In this document: piece after piece, positions 1-9,667 of the stretch | Layout of the letters: every line of letters starts with the position of its first letter | Position numbering within the stretch: position 1 is the first letter of the stretch | Assembly (NCBI GenBank): GCA_032622095.1 | Contig: CP136069.1 | Coordinates: 68,035,319-68,099,318 of the forward strand | Source of the DNA: Siphonodentalium dalli | Lineage: Eukaryota > Mollusca > Scaphopoda > Gadilida > Siphonodentaliidae | Reading direction: 5' to 3' | DNA length: 64,000 bases | Position numbers and translations under genes: made by a program | The notes under the pieces: model-generated | Seen by the model: only the letters and a program-made list of their open reading frames with translations | Told to the model about the DNA's origin: nothing | Database searches by the model: none

Positions 1-162
1 GTTAATGCTTATGGTGCCGAGCTGAATGGCCAGAGATGAATCCACAGCTTTCTGAAGCAAAGTTGGCGGCTCACACATTTCGGCACACGTATGTTCCCAG
101 AAGATGAGCACTGACATGAAGGCCATCAGACACGCTGTCCATGATAACATGTTGCGTTGCAT
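1..162 (-). CDS. N-terminal exon of a secreted protein, cut by the window edge
   Basis: Read on the minus strand, an ATG at 162-160 opens a frame that stays open for 54 codons to the window edge. The peptide begins MQRNMLSWTACLMAFMSVLI, a short charged start followed by a hydrophobic core. It then reads FWEHTCAEMCEPPTLLQKAV, with a plausible signal-peptidase site after TCA (about residue 27). Two cysteines and polar, helix-like sequence follow. This is the expected layout of a secreted or extracellular host protein, and its codons look far more protein-like than the rest of the window. The gene runs leftwards out of the window, so most of it is unseen. No family was recognised. A candidate splice acceptor lies just upstream (position 209), so this would be the exon carrying the start codon. 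The ORF is short, so it could still be chance. Confidence 0.6.
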   Translation of the reverse strand, partial: MQRNMLSWTACLMAFMSVLIFWEHTCAEMCEPPTLLQKAVDSSLAIQLGTISIN

Positions 163-208
163 TATTGTGATTCCTGTGCTGTTTATCAGCCTATATTTCA
201 GTGATTTC
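163..208 (-). promoter_or_regulatory. 5' UTR part of the signal-peptide exon with a splice acceptor
   Basis: On the minus strand the bases just upstream of position 208 read TTCACTGTTTCAG, a pyrimidine-leaning tract ending in CAG. This would splice a 46-base 5' UTR stretch onto the ATG at 162. No promoter or upstream UTR exon was identified. Confidence 0.35.
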
Positions 209-700
209 CTGAAACAGTGAACATAATTGTATTCAGTATATATGTATATATGTGTCACTCCCTTCCATCCACAAACGTGCATATGAGGCAAAATTGTAGG
301 TTATGTCATACTTAGCATTGCATTTGTTTACACCACTGTGCTTTAATTGGCAACGACCAATCGGTCCATGAAATAAATACACATCAATTTCTTTTGTCTG
401 CAATAAACTATCTGTGATCAAGAAAATACTTCTTGTTTCGCTACTATGTACGTTTAGCATAAATGACGCAAAACGTCTTAATAATTACCAGAAAACAGAG
501 AGACGAACCCGAAGCGATGGGCCCGACTGGTTAGCTATCTCCGATATAAACAAATACCCTGGTCACATATAATGTTCTCGTGATAAGTAAAATGTCGATC
601 ATCATTGATATGCAGCAGAAAAATGTTAATATAGTTGTAATCGGGTAACACATTTTATTTATTCCCATTAAAATGTTCAGCTAGTCTACGAGTGGTCCCC
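209..700. other. AT-rich stretch, nothing recognised
   Basis: No convincing ORF or repeat was found. If the acceptor at 209 is real, this is intron of the leftward gene. Confidence 0.4.
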
Positions 701-701
701 G

Positions 702-1177
702 CCTGTATAGGTTACACTGGTGTAAATGTTTTCCATAGGCCTCAGTGCTAATGTTTTAGCGTATACTGTTAGCCATATAAATGTTGGATGTTGGGTCAAA
801 AAATTTCTTTAAATCTGAAAAATTGACATTTTGGGAAACTTTTTACACAAAAAAATCATGTCTGTCTAGCAGGGAATTCGCCTTTGAATCTTGTGTTTTC
901 GTAACTAGTGTCAGCACCGCATACAAAAATACTGTCATATTTTAGACCACACCAAAAAATTCAAACTTCATTACAAAGGGTTAATTCCTGTGCCAATGGT
1001 TGTTTTACCAATGGGAAATCTTAGGGAAGACGTGTGATGATTTGTTTATGCGAAAAGCACACAATGCTATTGACCAATCAGAGTCCAGTGTCTATTTTAT
1101 TCTCTCCTATATATTCCTCCCGCATCCGCTAGATGTCACTCCGAACCCTATTTACACCAGTGTAAGCTATAGGTAGG
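702..1177. repeat. Candidate MITE with ~27-bp inverted ends
   Basis: The left end (702-728) reads CCTGTATAGGTTACACTGG and continues TGTAAATG. The right end (1150-1177), reverse complemented, reads CCTACCTATAGCTTACACTG and continues GTGTAAAT. The inner halves are nearly identical. The interior has no coding potential. No target duplication could be fixed. The palindromic core TTTACACCAGTGTAAA could make the match look stronger than it is. Confidence 0.35.
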
Positions 1178-1588
1178 ATTCGCCAGTGCTTTATCACTAA
1201 CACAATTTAAACACATATTTGAGGATTTAAAAACCGAGAGGTCCAATGGGGCTGTCATTGCTATAAATAGCCTCTTGTACATTACTCTCCGTTGACCAAT
1301 GGCTTACTAAGTTTTAATGTCAATATAGATATAATGTTATGTACTGCAACAGAGAACTGTGGCGAAGAGACACAATGAATGGAAAGTAAAAGATATACCA
1401 AGACTTAGTGCGCCCGAAATTCACTGCTGTGGTCCCAACGTTGCGGGCATTAAAATAACGACCTTGCTTTTTTCGTGGACATGGTTACCTACTGTGAATC
1501 TGGATGTGATCATTTGTGTAGTTTCTTTTCAGTTTATCTCTGGATATAAATGTAGCCCAACGCATTTCTTCTGCAGTTTATGCCGTGA

Positions 1589-1592
1589 CATG
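1589..1592. repeat. Target-site duplication CATG, left side of LTR element
   Basis: CATG occurs directly outside the left LTR, and the same CATG lies at 3875-3878 directly outside the right LTR. A 4-5 bp duplication is usual for LTR integrases. Confidence 0.7.
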
Positions 1593-2178
1593 TTTGGTAG
1601 AGCTGTTTTTGGTACAGTAAGAAGTTGTAGTCGTTCTGGGGAATTAGCATTTATTTTCACAATAGGAATATACGGACATTCCGGTATAGCACACAAACAA
1701 TTGGAGCTCCAGTTATAATATGTGAAATGACTGAATGATGGAGTTCCAAAACATAAAGGGCCATATCACAGTTTTACAAATTCTTATATACAAAGCATGA
1801 ACAGGTGTGAATTAACGACGCGAGATTTAGATTAACAGATTTGCATATAAATATCCGATCACTACAATGGCATTAGCAGTTTGACAAATAAGTTATTATT
1901 AAAAGTAAAGCTTAGAATACGTGCGATGAATGGTAATTAATGAGCACATGCTTGGGCAAGAATTAACAAGTTGCATAAGAATAGCCCGCTGATTAATACA
2001 AAGAAATGTTGTAATTTCGCGAAAGCCTAATCTAACAAAGAAACGAACATAACGCGAATATCATAGAAACGAAACACACCTCTGATAGAGTCAAACAAAT
2101 GTAGATAAACAATGAAATAATTGTCCAAAAATTAGCAGTGACATTAAACTCGTGAAGTCCGAAATTAACAATACCATA
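1593..2178 (-). repeat. 3' LTR (minus-strand orientation)
   Basis: This is the partner of the 5' LTR at 3288-3874, immediately downstream of the polypurine tract on the minus strand. The short minus-strand frames around 2032-2247 and 3728-3925 are the same LTR sequence read twice, not genes. Confidence 0.8.
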
Positions 2179-2181
2179 GTA

Positions 2182-2192
2182 CCTTCTTCTTC
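2182..2192 (-). promoter_or_regulatory. Polypurine tract of the LTR element
   Basis: On the minus strand GAAGAAGAAGG lies three bases before the 3' LTR, where the plus-strand primer of an LTR element is expected. Confidence 0.65.
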
Positions 2193-2311
2193 GGGATGAA
2201 ATTGCTCGTGCAATTTCGTTATGAATCAGGAAATGGTTATAATCCAAAGTTATTGCTGTTTTTTTTAATATTCTGCCGAGTTGGATACAGATTTCAGTGG
2301 TCCGGAATTGT

Positions 2312-2905
2312 TTAGTGTTCTATTAGTTCCTCCTGAGTTAAATTAGGAATAGAGCTTGCTGCCACTACACGACGCTCCAAATCGTAATATTGCACAGTCC
2401 ATAAATCTTTTCCGTCAGATGTCTTGTACATATCTTGAACCTCGCATATTTCATCCGGGTCCCTTGGTGGACCGTATATCAGAGTTGCTGGATGTCCGGC
2501 TCCCTTCGATGATTGCTTTCCCGCTATATTAGTTGGGTTATCAATGATATAGTCTTTTGCGTTGATGTCAAGATTGTCTCCGTTAACCCATGTAGCACTT
2601 TTTTTTACCGATTCACCTTCCCACTTTACTAAAAATTGGAGCGCGCTATTGTAGGTCCGTGATCTTATGACTTTCTCGGCTACCGAGCCTTGTTTTTCAG
2701 ATCTGCGAGCCATGCAACAGGGCGTTTTATCAGTTTCAGTTGAACTTTCGATGATTGTAGTCGCAGGAAATGAAGGAATTATAGCTTCAACAGTTGACAC
2801 AGTAGCAGAAGGCGAAACCATTATTCCAATGTCCTCAGCTGATGTCCTGAGTATAATTGGATGTTTGTGAGTAGCGTTCGGTTGCACGTGGAATTGCTTT
2901 AACAC
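2312..2905 (-). CDS. Chromodomain-containing ORF of the LTR element
   Basis: The frame has 197 codons from the first start-like codon and opens further back to about 2937. The N-terminal third is a Ser/Thr-rich linker. Around residues 75-120 it reads AEKVIRSRTYNSALQFLVKW, then EGESVKKSATWVNGDNLD. This matches the chromodomain pattern (x-E-K-I-x-x-x-R...x-Y-L-V-K-W-x-G...T-W-x-x-x-x-N-L). The first aromatic cage position is replaced, so binding to methyl-lysine histone H3 is uncertain. The C-terminal part (GPPRDPDEICEVQDMYKTSD, then LWTVQYYDLERRVVAA) could be a second small beta-barrel. Chromodomains in retroelements normally sit at the end of integrase and steer insertion, but here there is no integrase. 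The frame is +1 relative to the upstream ORF, so expression may need a frameshift, or a one-base error may have split one gene. Confidence 0.6.
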   Translation of the reverse strand: MLKQFHVQPNATHKHPIILRTSAEDIGIMVSPSATVSTVEAIIPSFPATTIIESSTETDKTPCCMARRSEKQGSVAEKVIRSRTYNSALQFLVKWEGESVKKSATWVNGDNLDINAKDYIIDNPTNIAGKQSSKGAGHPATLIYGPPRDPDEICEVQDMYKTSDGKDLWTVQYYDLERRVVAASSIPNLTQEELIEH

Positions 2906-3215
2906 CGAAATCTGTTTTGGAACATATGCTGGTTTGGGTACTCACAGTCTCCGCAATCGGCATGTTCTCCAATTGGGTTGAAACCGCACACATTATGGCA
3001 CCATTCTCCTGTCCACGCTGTTTTCTTTCGTTAAAACAATCCATTCTAGCTTTGTCCCTTGCTCTGTTCGATTGTGATTTGTTATTCGGTAATGTTGGTT
3101 TCGTCCAATTCAAAATTAAGTTGAGATTACCGTTGGTCGTGTTGAAACTCCAATTCAAACTGTGTTGTCCGATATCAAATGTCGCCAGAAGGCTTAGAAT
3201 GTTGTTTGGTATCAT
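2835..3215 (-). CDS. Upstream basic (gag-position) ORF of the LTR element
   Basis: The frame opens with ATG at 3215 and runs 126 codons. The first ~40 residues (MIPNNILSLLATFDIGQHSL then NWSFNTTNGNLNLILNWTKP) alternate hydrophobic and polar residues in a beta-like way. A basic stretch follows: NKSQSNRARDKARMDCFNER. A Lys-Ser...Arg-Asp-x-x-Arg block after a LxLxxxW strand is something I have seen in uncharacterised mollusc repeat-encoded proteins, but I cannot name the family. The position directly after the primer site is where gag sits, and a basic nucleic-acid-binding role is plausible. No zinc knuckle (CCHC) is visible. The last ~30 codons overlap the next ORF in another frame, so the true product is either frameshifted into it or ends here. 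Confidence 0.5.
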   Translation of the reverse strand: MIPNNILSLLATFDIGQHSLNWSFNTTNGNLNLILNWTKPTLPNNKSQSNRARDKARMDCFNERKQRGQENGAIMCAVSTQLENMPIAETVSTQTSICSKTDFGVKAIPRATERYSQTSNYTQDIS

Positions 3216-3265
3216 CCTGTTTCAGTTCCACCAGGATCGTGTATCTTACAGCGAGCCAAAAGGTC

Positions 3266-3283
3266 ACTGTCCCGAATTCTCCA
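3266..3283 (-). promoter_or_regulatory. Primer-binding-site candidate of the LTR element
   Basis: Four bases inside the 5' LTR the minus strand reads TGGAGAATTCGGGACAG. It starts with TGG, the complement of the CCA tail of tRNA, as retroelement primer sites do. The tRNA was not identified. Confidence 0.55.
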
Positions 3284-3287
3284 ACAC

Positions 3288-3874
3288 TTTGGTAGAGCTG
3301 TTTTTGGTACAGTAAGAAGTTGTAGTCGTTCTGGGGAATTAGCATTTATTTTCACAATAGGAATATACGGACATTCCGGTATAGCACACAAACAATTGGA
3401 GCTCCAGTTATAATATGTGAAATGACTGAATGATGGAGTTCCGAAACATAAAGTGCCATATCACAGTTTTACAAATTCTTATATACAAAGCACGAACAGG
3501 TGTGAATTAATGACGCGAGATTTAGATTAACAGATTTGCATATAAAATATCCGATCACTACAATGGCATTAGCAGTTTGACAAATAAGTTATTATTAAAA
3601 GTAAAGCTTAGAATACGTGCGGTAAATGGTAATTACTGAGCACATGCTTGGGCAAGAATTAACAAGTTGCATAAGAATAGCCCGCTGATTAATACAAAGA
3701 AATGTTGTAATTTCGCGAAAGCCTAATCTAACAAAGAAACGAACATAACGCGAATATCATAGAAACGAAACACACCTCTGATAGAGTCAAACAAATGTAG
3801 ATAAACAATGAAATAATTGTCCAAAAATTAGCACTGACATTAAACTCGTGAAGTCCGAAATTAACAATACCATA
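3288..3874 (-). repeat. 5' LTR (minus-strand orientation)
   Basis: This is the direct-repeat copy upstream of the coding region on the minus strand. It matches 1593-2178 with about nine differences, including one single-base indel. It should hold the promoter, but no clear TATA box was singled out. Confidence 0.8.
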
Positions 3875-3878
3875 CATG
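3875..3878. repeat. Target-site duplication CATG, right side of LTR element
   Basis: This is the partner of the CATG at 1589-1592. Confidence 0.7.
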
Positions 3879-4982
3879 CACAGGTTCCATAGCATTGGTA
3901 CTACGAACAGTGTTATTGTACTCATCGTCGAAGTTTTGGCGTTTGTTTACATATATGATCGCATTTATCTGAGGTATCGATAAAATTTAGATTTGATTAT
4001 TTTTATCACACGTTCTGAAACACTGATTTGTTCCTCATTGTAAGCGTAGAATTGCTGTACCATCATTGTATGCAGCGAATTTAACCATGTCCATCAAGTC
4101 TTCAGTCCACTGGTAATCAATACTAGCAACTACAATATGTGTTATATGTGGTTTACTATAGGGTCCTTGTAAAATATATGGTTCTTGCCTTTGTAACCAT
4201 CTCCTTACTTTTGCTTGCTGATATTATATTTCGGATCCTTCTTCGCGAACTAGTACCGCGTATCTGGTCCATATAGGTTATCTGGTTTAGAATGTATAAA
4301 GTAAATCACCTTAAAATAGTTTTCCCACAATGACATGCTGACCAAGGCTCAGTAACAGATGGTCTTTTGGTAATATTAACGTGTATTTATAGACATTTTA
4401 TTCTTCAGAATCACCGGAACCATTATCATTTCATCCTATTCATCAGTCATTCAGATCTGACACCCGCTGTTTGAGATGGCTGCTCGGACGGAAAAAAACC
4501 CCAACATTTCCAGATGAAAAAAGATGAATAACTCCAGAACTATAAAATGATTGAACACTCTATTGAATTCCCTCATAGTAGTGAACATCTATCCCAACCG
4601 GTGTTTGAAATATCTGCCCTGACGAGAGTGGGGGTATAACTATACAACACGTGTATACTTCCTATTTTAAACTATACTGATTTAGTTGTGGGGTTTGCTC
4701 CAGACTCCTTATATGATAAACTCAATTGAATACATAAAGATGCAGCAGGAGTTGTCACTCGTTTAAATTTATCATTATCAATAAATATACCGTGACAGGA
4801 GGTTGGGTGGGGTACATCAGAGAGACGCCTTCCACTCGGTAGTCCTTTCATTTTCCAATTGCAGTGTATAAATGTTCATACTCCTGTGCGAGGGCACTGT
4901 TATTGTCTGTGTCAGTTGATGCAGATTTAACATTTTGAGCAAATGTTATCAGCCCGAGCTTGATTGCTGATTCGCATGATAG
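3879..4982. other. Non-coding stretch, nothing recognised
   Basis: AT-rich sequence to the right of the LTR element. No ORF or internal repeat could be supported. Confidence 0.35.
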
Positions 4983-5438
4983 GATAAAAACAACAAACTA
5001 GAGCACCAAACCAGGAAGGATAGCATCAGGATATTTGGCATACCAGGGGACAGCATTGAAGAATCATTGGATGAATGCCAGAAAAACTATGTTGCTCTGA
5101 TGAACGATAAACTGTCTATGAATATAACAGATGATGTTATTAGTATTCCACATAGAATAGGCAAACTCCAACCAGGACAGAAGACTGGGTATTCGCGAAT
5201 CATAATCTGTCATTTTGTCTCAAGAACAAAAAGTGCTGCTATTAGTAATATAAAACTTCTTAAAGGTTCAGATATTGTGATCAAATGGAACCTCACTGAA
5301 TTCAATACTAACTTAATCAAGACATCTGAAGAAAGAAGAGAAGTTGCAGACACTTGGTCAGTAGGAGGAAAGGTTTATATCAAATATGTTAAGGCATCTG
5401 AACTAATCAAGCAGATAGAAGAACTGTCTGATGTGTAA
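4983..5438 (+). pseudogene. LINE ORF1 remnant (L1-type RNA-binding protein)
   Basis: The open frame runs from just after a TAG at 4980 to the stop at 5436-5438. It reads RKDSIRIFGIPGDSIEES, then DDVISIPHRIGK, then YSRIIICHFVSRTKSAAIS, then a C-terminal block containing VGGKVYIKYV. This is the order of the RRM plus C-terminal domain of L1-family ORF1 proteins: R-x-x-x-I-x-I-x-G-I-P, the H-R-I-G loop, R-x-I-I-x-x-F, and a final G-K-x-Y-x-K strand. Such proteins bind the LINE RNA and form trimers through an upstream coiled coil, which is missing here. There is no proper ATG near the domain and no ORF2 follows, so this is a dead fragment. It may or may not belong to the same LINE family as the 20.4-kb copy. 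Confidence 0.7.
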
Positions 5439-5546
5439 ATGGTGTTTATACCACGATCGCATATCTTACTATCTAAATAAAGCCATCTGTTTAAATTTTA
5501 CATTTAATCAACACATGTTGATTAAACGTGCCTACTGTTGATTAAA

Positions 5547-5713
5547 CTTCGCAGAGTGGATTAAACGTTCTCCATACAATTTGAACGAAAAAGTGTTTAT
5601 CCATCGCATTGTAAAGATCGTGGCATAAACTTCACAGAGTGGATTAAAGTTTCTCCATACAATTTGAACGAAAAAGTGTTTATCCATAGCATTGTAAAGA
5701 TCGTGGCATAAAC
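5547..5713. repeat. Two tandem copies of an 83-bp unit
   Basis: CTTCGCAGAGTGGATTAAAC at 5547 recurs as CTTCACAGAGTGGATTAAAG at 5630. The units match with only a few changes up to GTGGCATAAAC. Confidence 0.8.
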
Positions 5714-5715
5714 AA

Positions 5716-5820
5716 AATATTCGCATAGTGTTTCTGAATAACAAATTTAACCCACTCGTGTGATTGGCGATCGCCAATCCCACTCGTGGATTTGTTATTC
5801 AGAAAAACTATGCGTATATT
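5716..5820. repeat. Near-perfect hairpin, arms ~50 bp
   Basis: AATATTCGCATAGT...CTGAATAACAAAT is mirrored by ATTTGTTATTCAG...ACTATGCGTATATT around the centre GATTGGCGATCGCCAATC. This is typical of a short palindromic MITE. No target duplication is evident. Confidence 0.7.
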
Positions 5821-6177
5821 CTATATATCCACACAAACTAGTACACATGAATGTGCAAAGTGTTATATACAGCCATTGAGTAAACAGTTGCTCATGCATC
5901 TGCTTATAATATCTCATTTTTTTCTTGAATGGTTTTATGAGTATATTGGTATTGATATTATGTATATAGACCCCACTGACACATGTGGTAAATGGAATGC
6001 CATGCAGTTCTCTTGAAAGAATGTCAATATATGGTCATATGTACAAATGCTGTTAGCATAATATATACTTATCATAAAGAAACTAAATTGTCTGGTTATG
6101 TGGTACATGCATGCCATGAATAATGACTGTAGAATTTTAAAAAATCCAAAGAAATTGGAAATATGTATTTACTCTGA

Positions 6178-7945
6178 CATTGTTACTATATATAAAACAT
6201 ATGATTAACATTGAACTTTAAAATGGTAGTAAGTTGTTTGAAGAAGTGAATGTTGTCGAAATAGCCATTTTATAAATACTGGTAACTCAAATCTTCATAA
6301 TTGATAAAAATCAAGTGAATAGCAATATGGTAAATCATCCATACGTGTATAAATGTACCGTACATTAGAAGAACATAACATTTCTGATTGAGACTCTTTA
6401 TTTTAAAAACACTAATAAGTTAAATACTATGTATAATATTGAAACAAGTCCCCAGAGTTGTAGTAGTTGTTTTCTTCTTCAAACTTGGACAGTAAATGTT
6501 ACTTTATAGAGAACATAATATTTCTGATTAACGTTGAACTTTAAGATGGTAGTATGTTGTTTGAAGAAGTGAATGTTGTCAAAATAGCCACTTTATAAAT
6601 ACCGGTAACTCTAATCTCGTCATACTTGATCAAAATCAAGTGAATAGCAATATGGTACACCATGTATACACGTACCATACATTATTGAAGAACATAACAT
6701 TTCTGATTGACACTCGAACGCCAATAAGTTAAATATTGTGTATACTGTTGTATCAATTCCCCAGAGTTGTAGTAGTGATTTATTCTTCAAACTGGGACAT
6801 GACTTGTTACTATATTTAGAACATAATATTCCTGATTGACATTGAACTTTAAAATGGTAGTAAGTTGTTTAAAGAAGTGAATTTTGTCAAAATAGTCATT
6901 TTATAAATACTGGAAACTCGAATATCTTCATAATTTATCATAATCAAGTGAATAGCAATATGGTAAACCATCCATATACATTGAACATGTATATATGTAC
7001 AATACCTAATAGAAGAATATAAAATTTCTGACTGACTCTTTTTAAAAAGTCAAATGCTATGTATAATATTGTAACAAGTCTCCATAGTTGTAGTAGTGTT
7101 CTTCTTCTCAAACTGGGACAGGAAAAGTTACCATATATATAACATAATATTTCTGATTGAAAATATTTGCTTTAAAAAGCACTTTAAGTGAAATGTAATG
7201 TATGGTAATGTTACAAGCCCTCATTGCTGTGGTGGTGTTATTTTCTTTATCAGAATATGGGACAGGAACTGTGACTATATATAGAACATAATACTTCTCA
7301 TTAAAGCCTTAAATTGAAATTTAAGTAAAATGTAACATGTTATAATATAACAAGCCGGCGTTGCAGTTGTGATAGTGCTATCCCGACTTCCTGATTTACT
7401 TACACAAACAGGGACAGGGAATGTTACTGAATATAAGACATCATTTTTTTAATTGAAGCTCCAAATAGTGGTACCCTTGAGCTAAATGCACTAACTTATG
7501 GTGAAGCAGGATGGCCTATTTCAAAACAAATGGATTTGCTGATTTCGCAATTCTCATATTATAGGATTTGAACAGCTTACGTTGTCGACTAGAATGAATC
7601 TAGGTTACTATATATAGTACATAACATTTCTCATTGAACACTTATGTTTAAACAAATAAATTCAAATGTAACATGTTATAATGAAACCAGCGCTCATTGT
7701 AATTGCAGTGTTGGTGTGACTTCCTTATCTCTGTTCACTAACCGGGACATGAATGTTTCTATATATAAATTACATTCGTTTAAGTGAAGCTCCAATACAT
7801 GTATGAGCAAATGAAACTATTGAGATATATGTACTAACTTATGGTGGAGTAGGAGTGGTCTATTTCGAAACAGATGGACACACTAGTGTCGCAATCCTCA
7901 TATTATAGGATTTAAACAACTTACACTATTGACTAGAATGAACCT
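6178..7945. repeat. Degenerate tandem repeat, ~310-325 bp units
   Basis: TTGAACTTTAAAATGGTAGT recurs at 6211, 6534 (TTGAACTTTAAGATGGTAGT) and 6842, followed each time by the same order of motifs (CAAGTGAATAGCAATATGG, CAGAGTTGTAGTAG, GGGACAG). Copies decay rightwards. Two longer cousins at about 7410-7600 and 7750-7945 share ACTAACTTATGGTG and ATATTATAGGATTT blocks. No coding capacity. Confidence 0.75.
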
Positions 7946-8364
7946 AGATTCAAATACGGGTACAAGTACTTGACATGCAGCTCAGCTCTGGTCCCACATA
8001 TAAAAAATTGTATCTTAATTGTAATGCATACATAATTCTTTACAAAAATTACACTAAACCCAGTCCTAATGATATAATTATATACATGTATGTCAGACAC
8101 ATACCGGAACAGTTTAAAGAGAATGCTAATTGATGGCATAATTTCCCTCAATTTCCACCAGCTATGAGACAATGAAATACATGGGATGGTGAGAATTAGA
8201 ACATAGCTCCCCCTTAAGCTTAAGCAAGAGTCTCATTTGTTATTTAACTCTGATGCAATGGATTAAATGAATATACTATGCACTTGCACATTGGTATATG
8301 AAACTGTGTTACCCTCATCGGGTATCTATGTAATTATTAAACAATTATTAATTATGGTTTTATA

Positions 8365-8517
8365 TTATGGGCATGGTGTTGGCCCTCGGCAGCCTCATAT
8401 CAGCCTTCAACTTTCGGGCTCAGGCTGATGTGTGGTTGCCTATGGCAGATTTTGGGCTTATAATAATTATCAAACCAGCTAAGAAATATTATCTCAATAT
8501 AAAATAGAGGTCCTCAT
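8365..8517. repeat. Diverged copy of the ~155-bp hairpin MITE
   Basis: Related to 26737-26897, 27056-27213 and 48672-48828. It keeps GCCTCATATCAGCC on the left and TTATCAAACCAGCTAAGAAA on the right, the latter matching TATCAAACCAACCAAGTAA in the others. Its right half (8445-8517) is duplicated at 9087-9162, on the far side of a LINE fragment. Confidence 0.55.
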
Positions 8518-9086
8518 AGAGGTCCCCCGATTTGACAATATTTATACCGCACGTAATAGAAACATTATTTATAGAAATATACAGAGGAGCGAACGATAAT
8601 TATATAATAGGATTTATTTATAGACCAAAAACAGCACCGAAGGCTGACTTGGACAAATTTATGTTGAAATTCGATATTATCTTAGAAAAATTGAAGAGAC
8701 AAGTCTTACATAATAGGAGATCTCTACATTGACTTTCTCAATTTCGATACGCATTCAAAAACCAACGACTTCATAAAAATCATGCCCATGATAATGAAAC
8801 CTACAAGATTAACAGAACACTCTGCCACTATAATTTATCATATTTATATAAACAAAGTGCAAGATAGTCACCAAACAGGGATAATTACCTGCGATATTTC
8901 CGATCACTTCGGTATATTCATCTATGAAGCAAACAAGCATAAACCCATAAACCCCTCCCACAAAAAGCTACGTATAAGAACTACAGTATTAATAATGTCC
9001 ATATATTCAAAAACTTGCAGTTGTGCAAATCTGACTCAAAAATCGGTGAAAACACTAGCAGTTCTATACATACTGAAGCTGTAGAT
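8518..9086 (+). pseudogene. LINE endonuclease fragment (CR1/jockey type)
   Basis: The encoded order is that of the apurinic-type endonuclease of non-LTR retrotransposons. It reads VIETLFIEIYRGANDNYIIG then FIYRPKTAPKADLDKFMLKF. After a frame break come DFLNFDTHSKTNDFIKIM, then KPTRLTEHSATIIYHIYIN, then GIITCDISDHFGIF. The I-S-D-H-F motif carries the conserved Asp-His catalytic pair, but the usual G-D-F-N motif is destroyed at the frame break and a T-x-x-D-H-I Asp is replaced by Tyr. Matching sequence occurs at 20650-21640 with high identity. The piece starts and ends inside the LINE, so it is a trapped internal fragment and not a normal 5'-truncated insertion. Confidence 0.85.
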
Positions 9087-9162
9087 GCAGATTTTGGGCT
9101 TATAATAATAATTATCAAACCAGCTAAGAAATATTATCTCAATATAAAATAGAGGTCCTCAT
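9087..9162. repeat. Second copy of the MITE half flanking the LINE fragment
   Basis: Matches 8445-8517 over about 73 bases (GCAGATTTTGGGCTTATAAT ... AGAGGTCCTCAT), with one extra TAA. Confidence 0.85.
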
Positions 9163-9239
9163 TCACAATATGCCACTTGAGCCCCCCATCCCCAAACTCA
9201 CTGACCTAAGGTCTACTACTATTAGCAGATTAGGGCCTG

Positions 9240-9667
9240 TTGGATATGTTGATATTAAGGGGGAGGTCAAGTGACCGGTTTTGGATGGGGGTTTCCATGC
9301 GGATCTCAGCAGCAAAAGATATATATGAAACAGAGGTCTGGGCACAAAATCAGCCATATCATTAAACAGACATGACATTTAACTGGGACCGCGAATTTGT
9401 CAAATTTTGATATGAATTAGTTTTTGAGAATGTTTTACTTGAATTACAACACGATCTAGTTTTAATACATCAGTATAAAAAAGAAATACACCAATTTCTA
9501 ATGGAGTATATTCCAAGCCGACCCACCAGATAAATATGTTATCAATACCGCACAAAATCACGCCCAGAAATATTTGCAACCCTGTAACTTTTGCTGCGGA
9601 GATTCGCATGGAGGTACCCATTCGGAATTGGTCGCTTGACCCCTTCCTTAACTGATATCCGGCAATG
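9240..9667. repeat. Inverted repeat with ~80-bp arms and 265-bp loop
   Basis: The left arm (9240-9320) contains GGTCAAGTGACCGGTTTTGG and CATGCGGATCTCAGCAGCAA. The reverse complement of 9588-9667 contains GGTCAAGCGACCAATTCCGA and CATGCGAATCTCCGCAGCAA. It is a MITE-like hairpin. The minus-strand frames at 9163-9378 and 9400-9678 are by-products. Confidence 0.65.

Larger units (their letters stand above)
1593..3874 (-). mobile_element. Complete non-autonomous LTR retroelement with chromodomain ORF
   Basis: Two direct repeats of 586-587 bp (1593-2178 and 3288-3874) differ at about nine positions and bracket 1.1 kb. The whole is flanked by CATG on both sides (1589-1592 and 3875-3878; ACATG if one terminal A is counted), a 4-5 bp target duplication. 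Repeat ends contain TGGTA...TACCA. On the minus strand, a primer-binding-site-like sequence starting TGG follows the 5' LTR, and a polypurine tract GAAGAAGAAGG precedes the 3' LTR. The interior codes for a basic ORF and a chromodomain ORF. No protease, reverse transcriptase, RNase H or integrase is present, so the element must be mobilised in trans. The similarity of the LTRs suggests a fairly recent insertion. Confidence 0.85.

Noticed and set aside
1593-3874. LTR pair first considered a simple segmental duplication
   Set aside because: CATG duplication, primer site, polypurine tract and coding interior on one strand together fit an LTR element much better.
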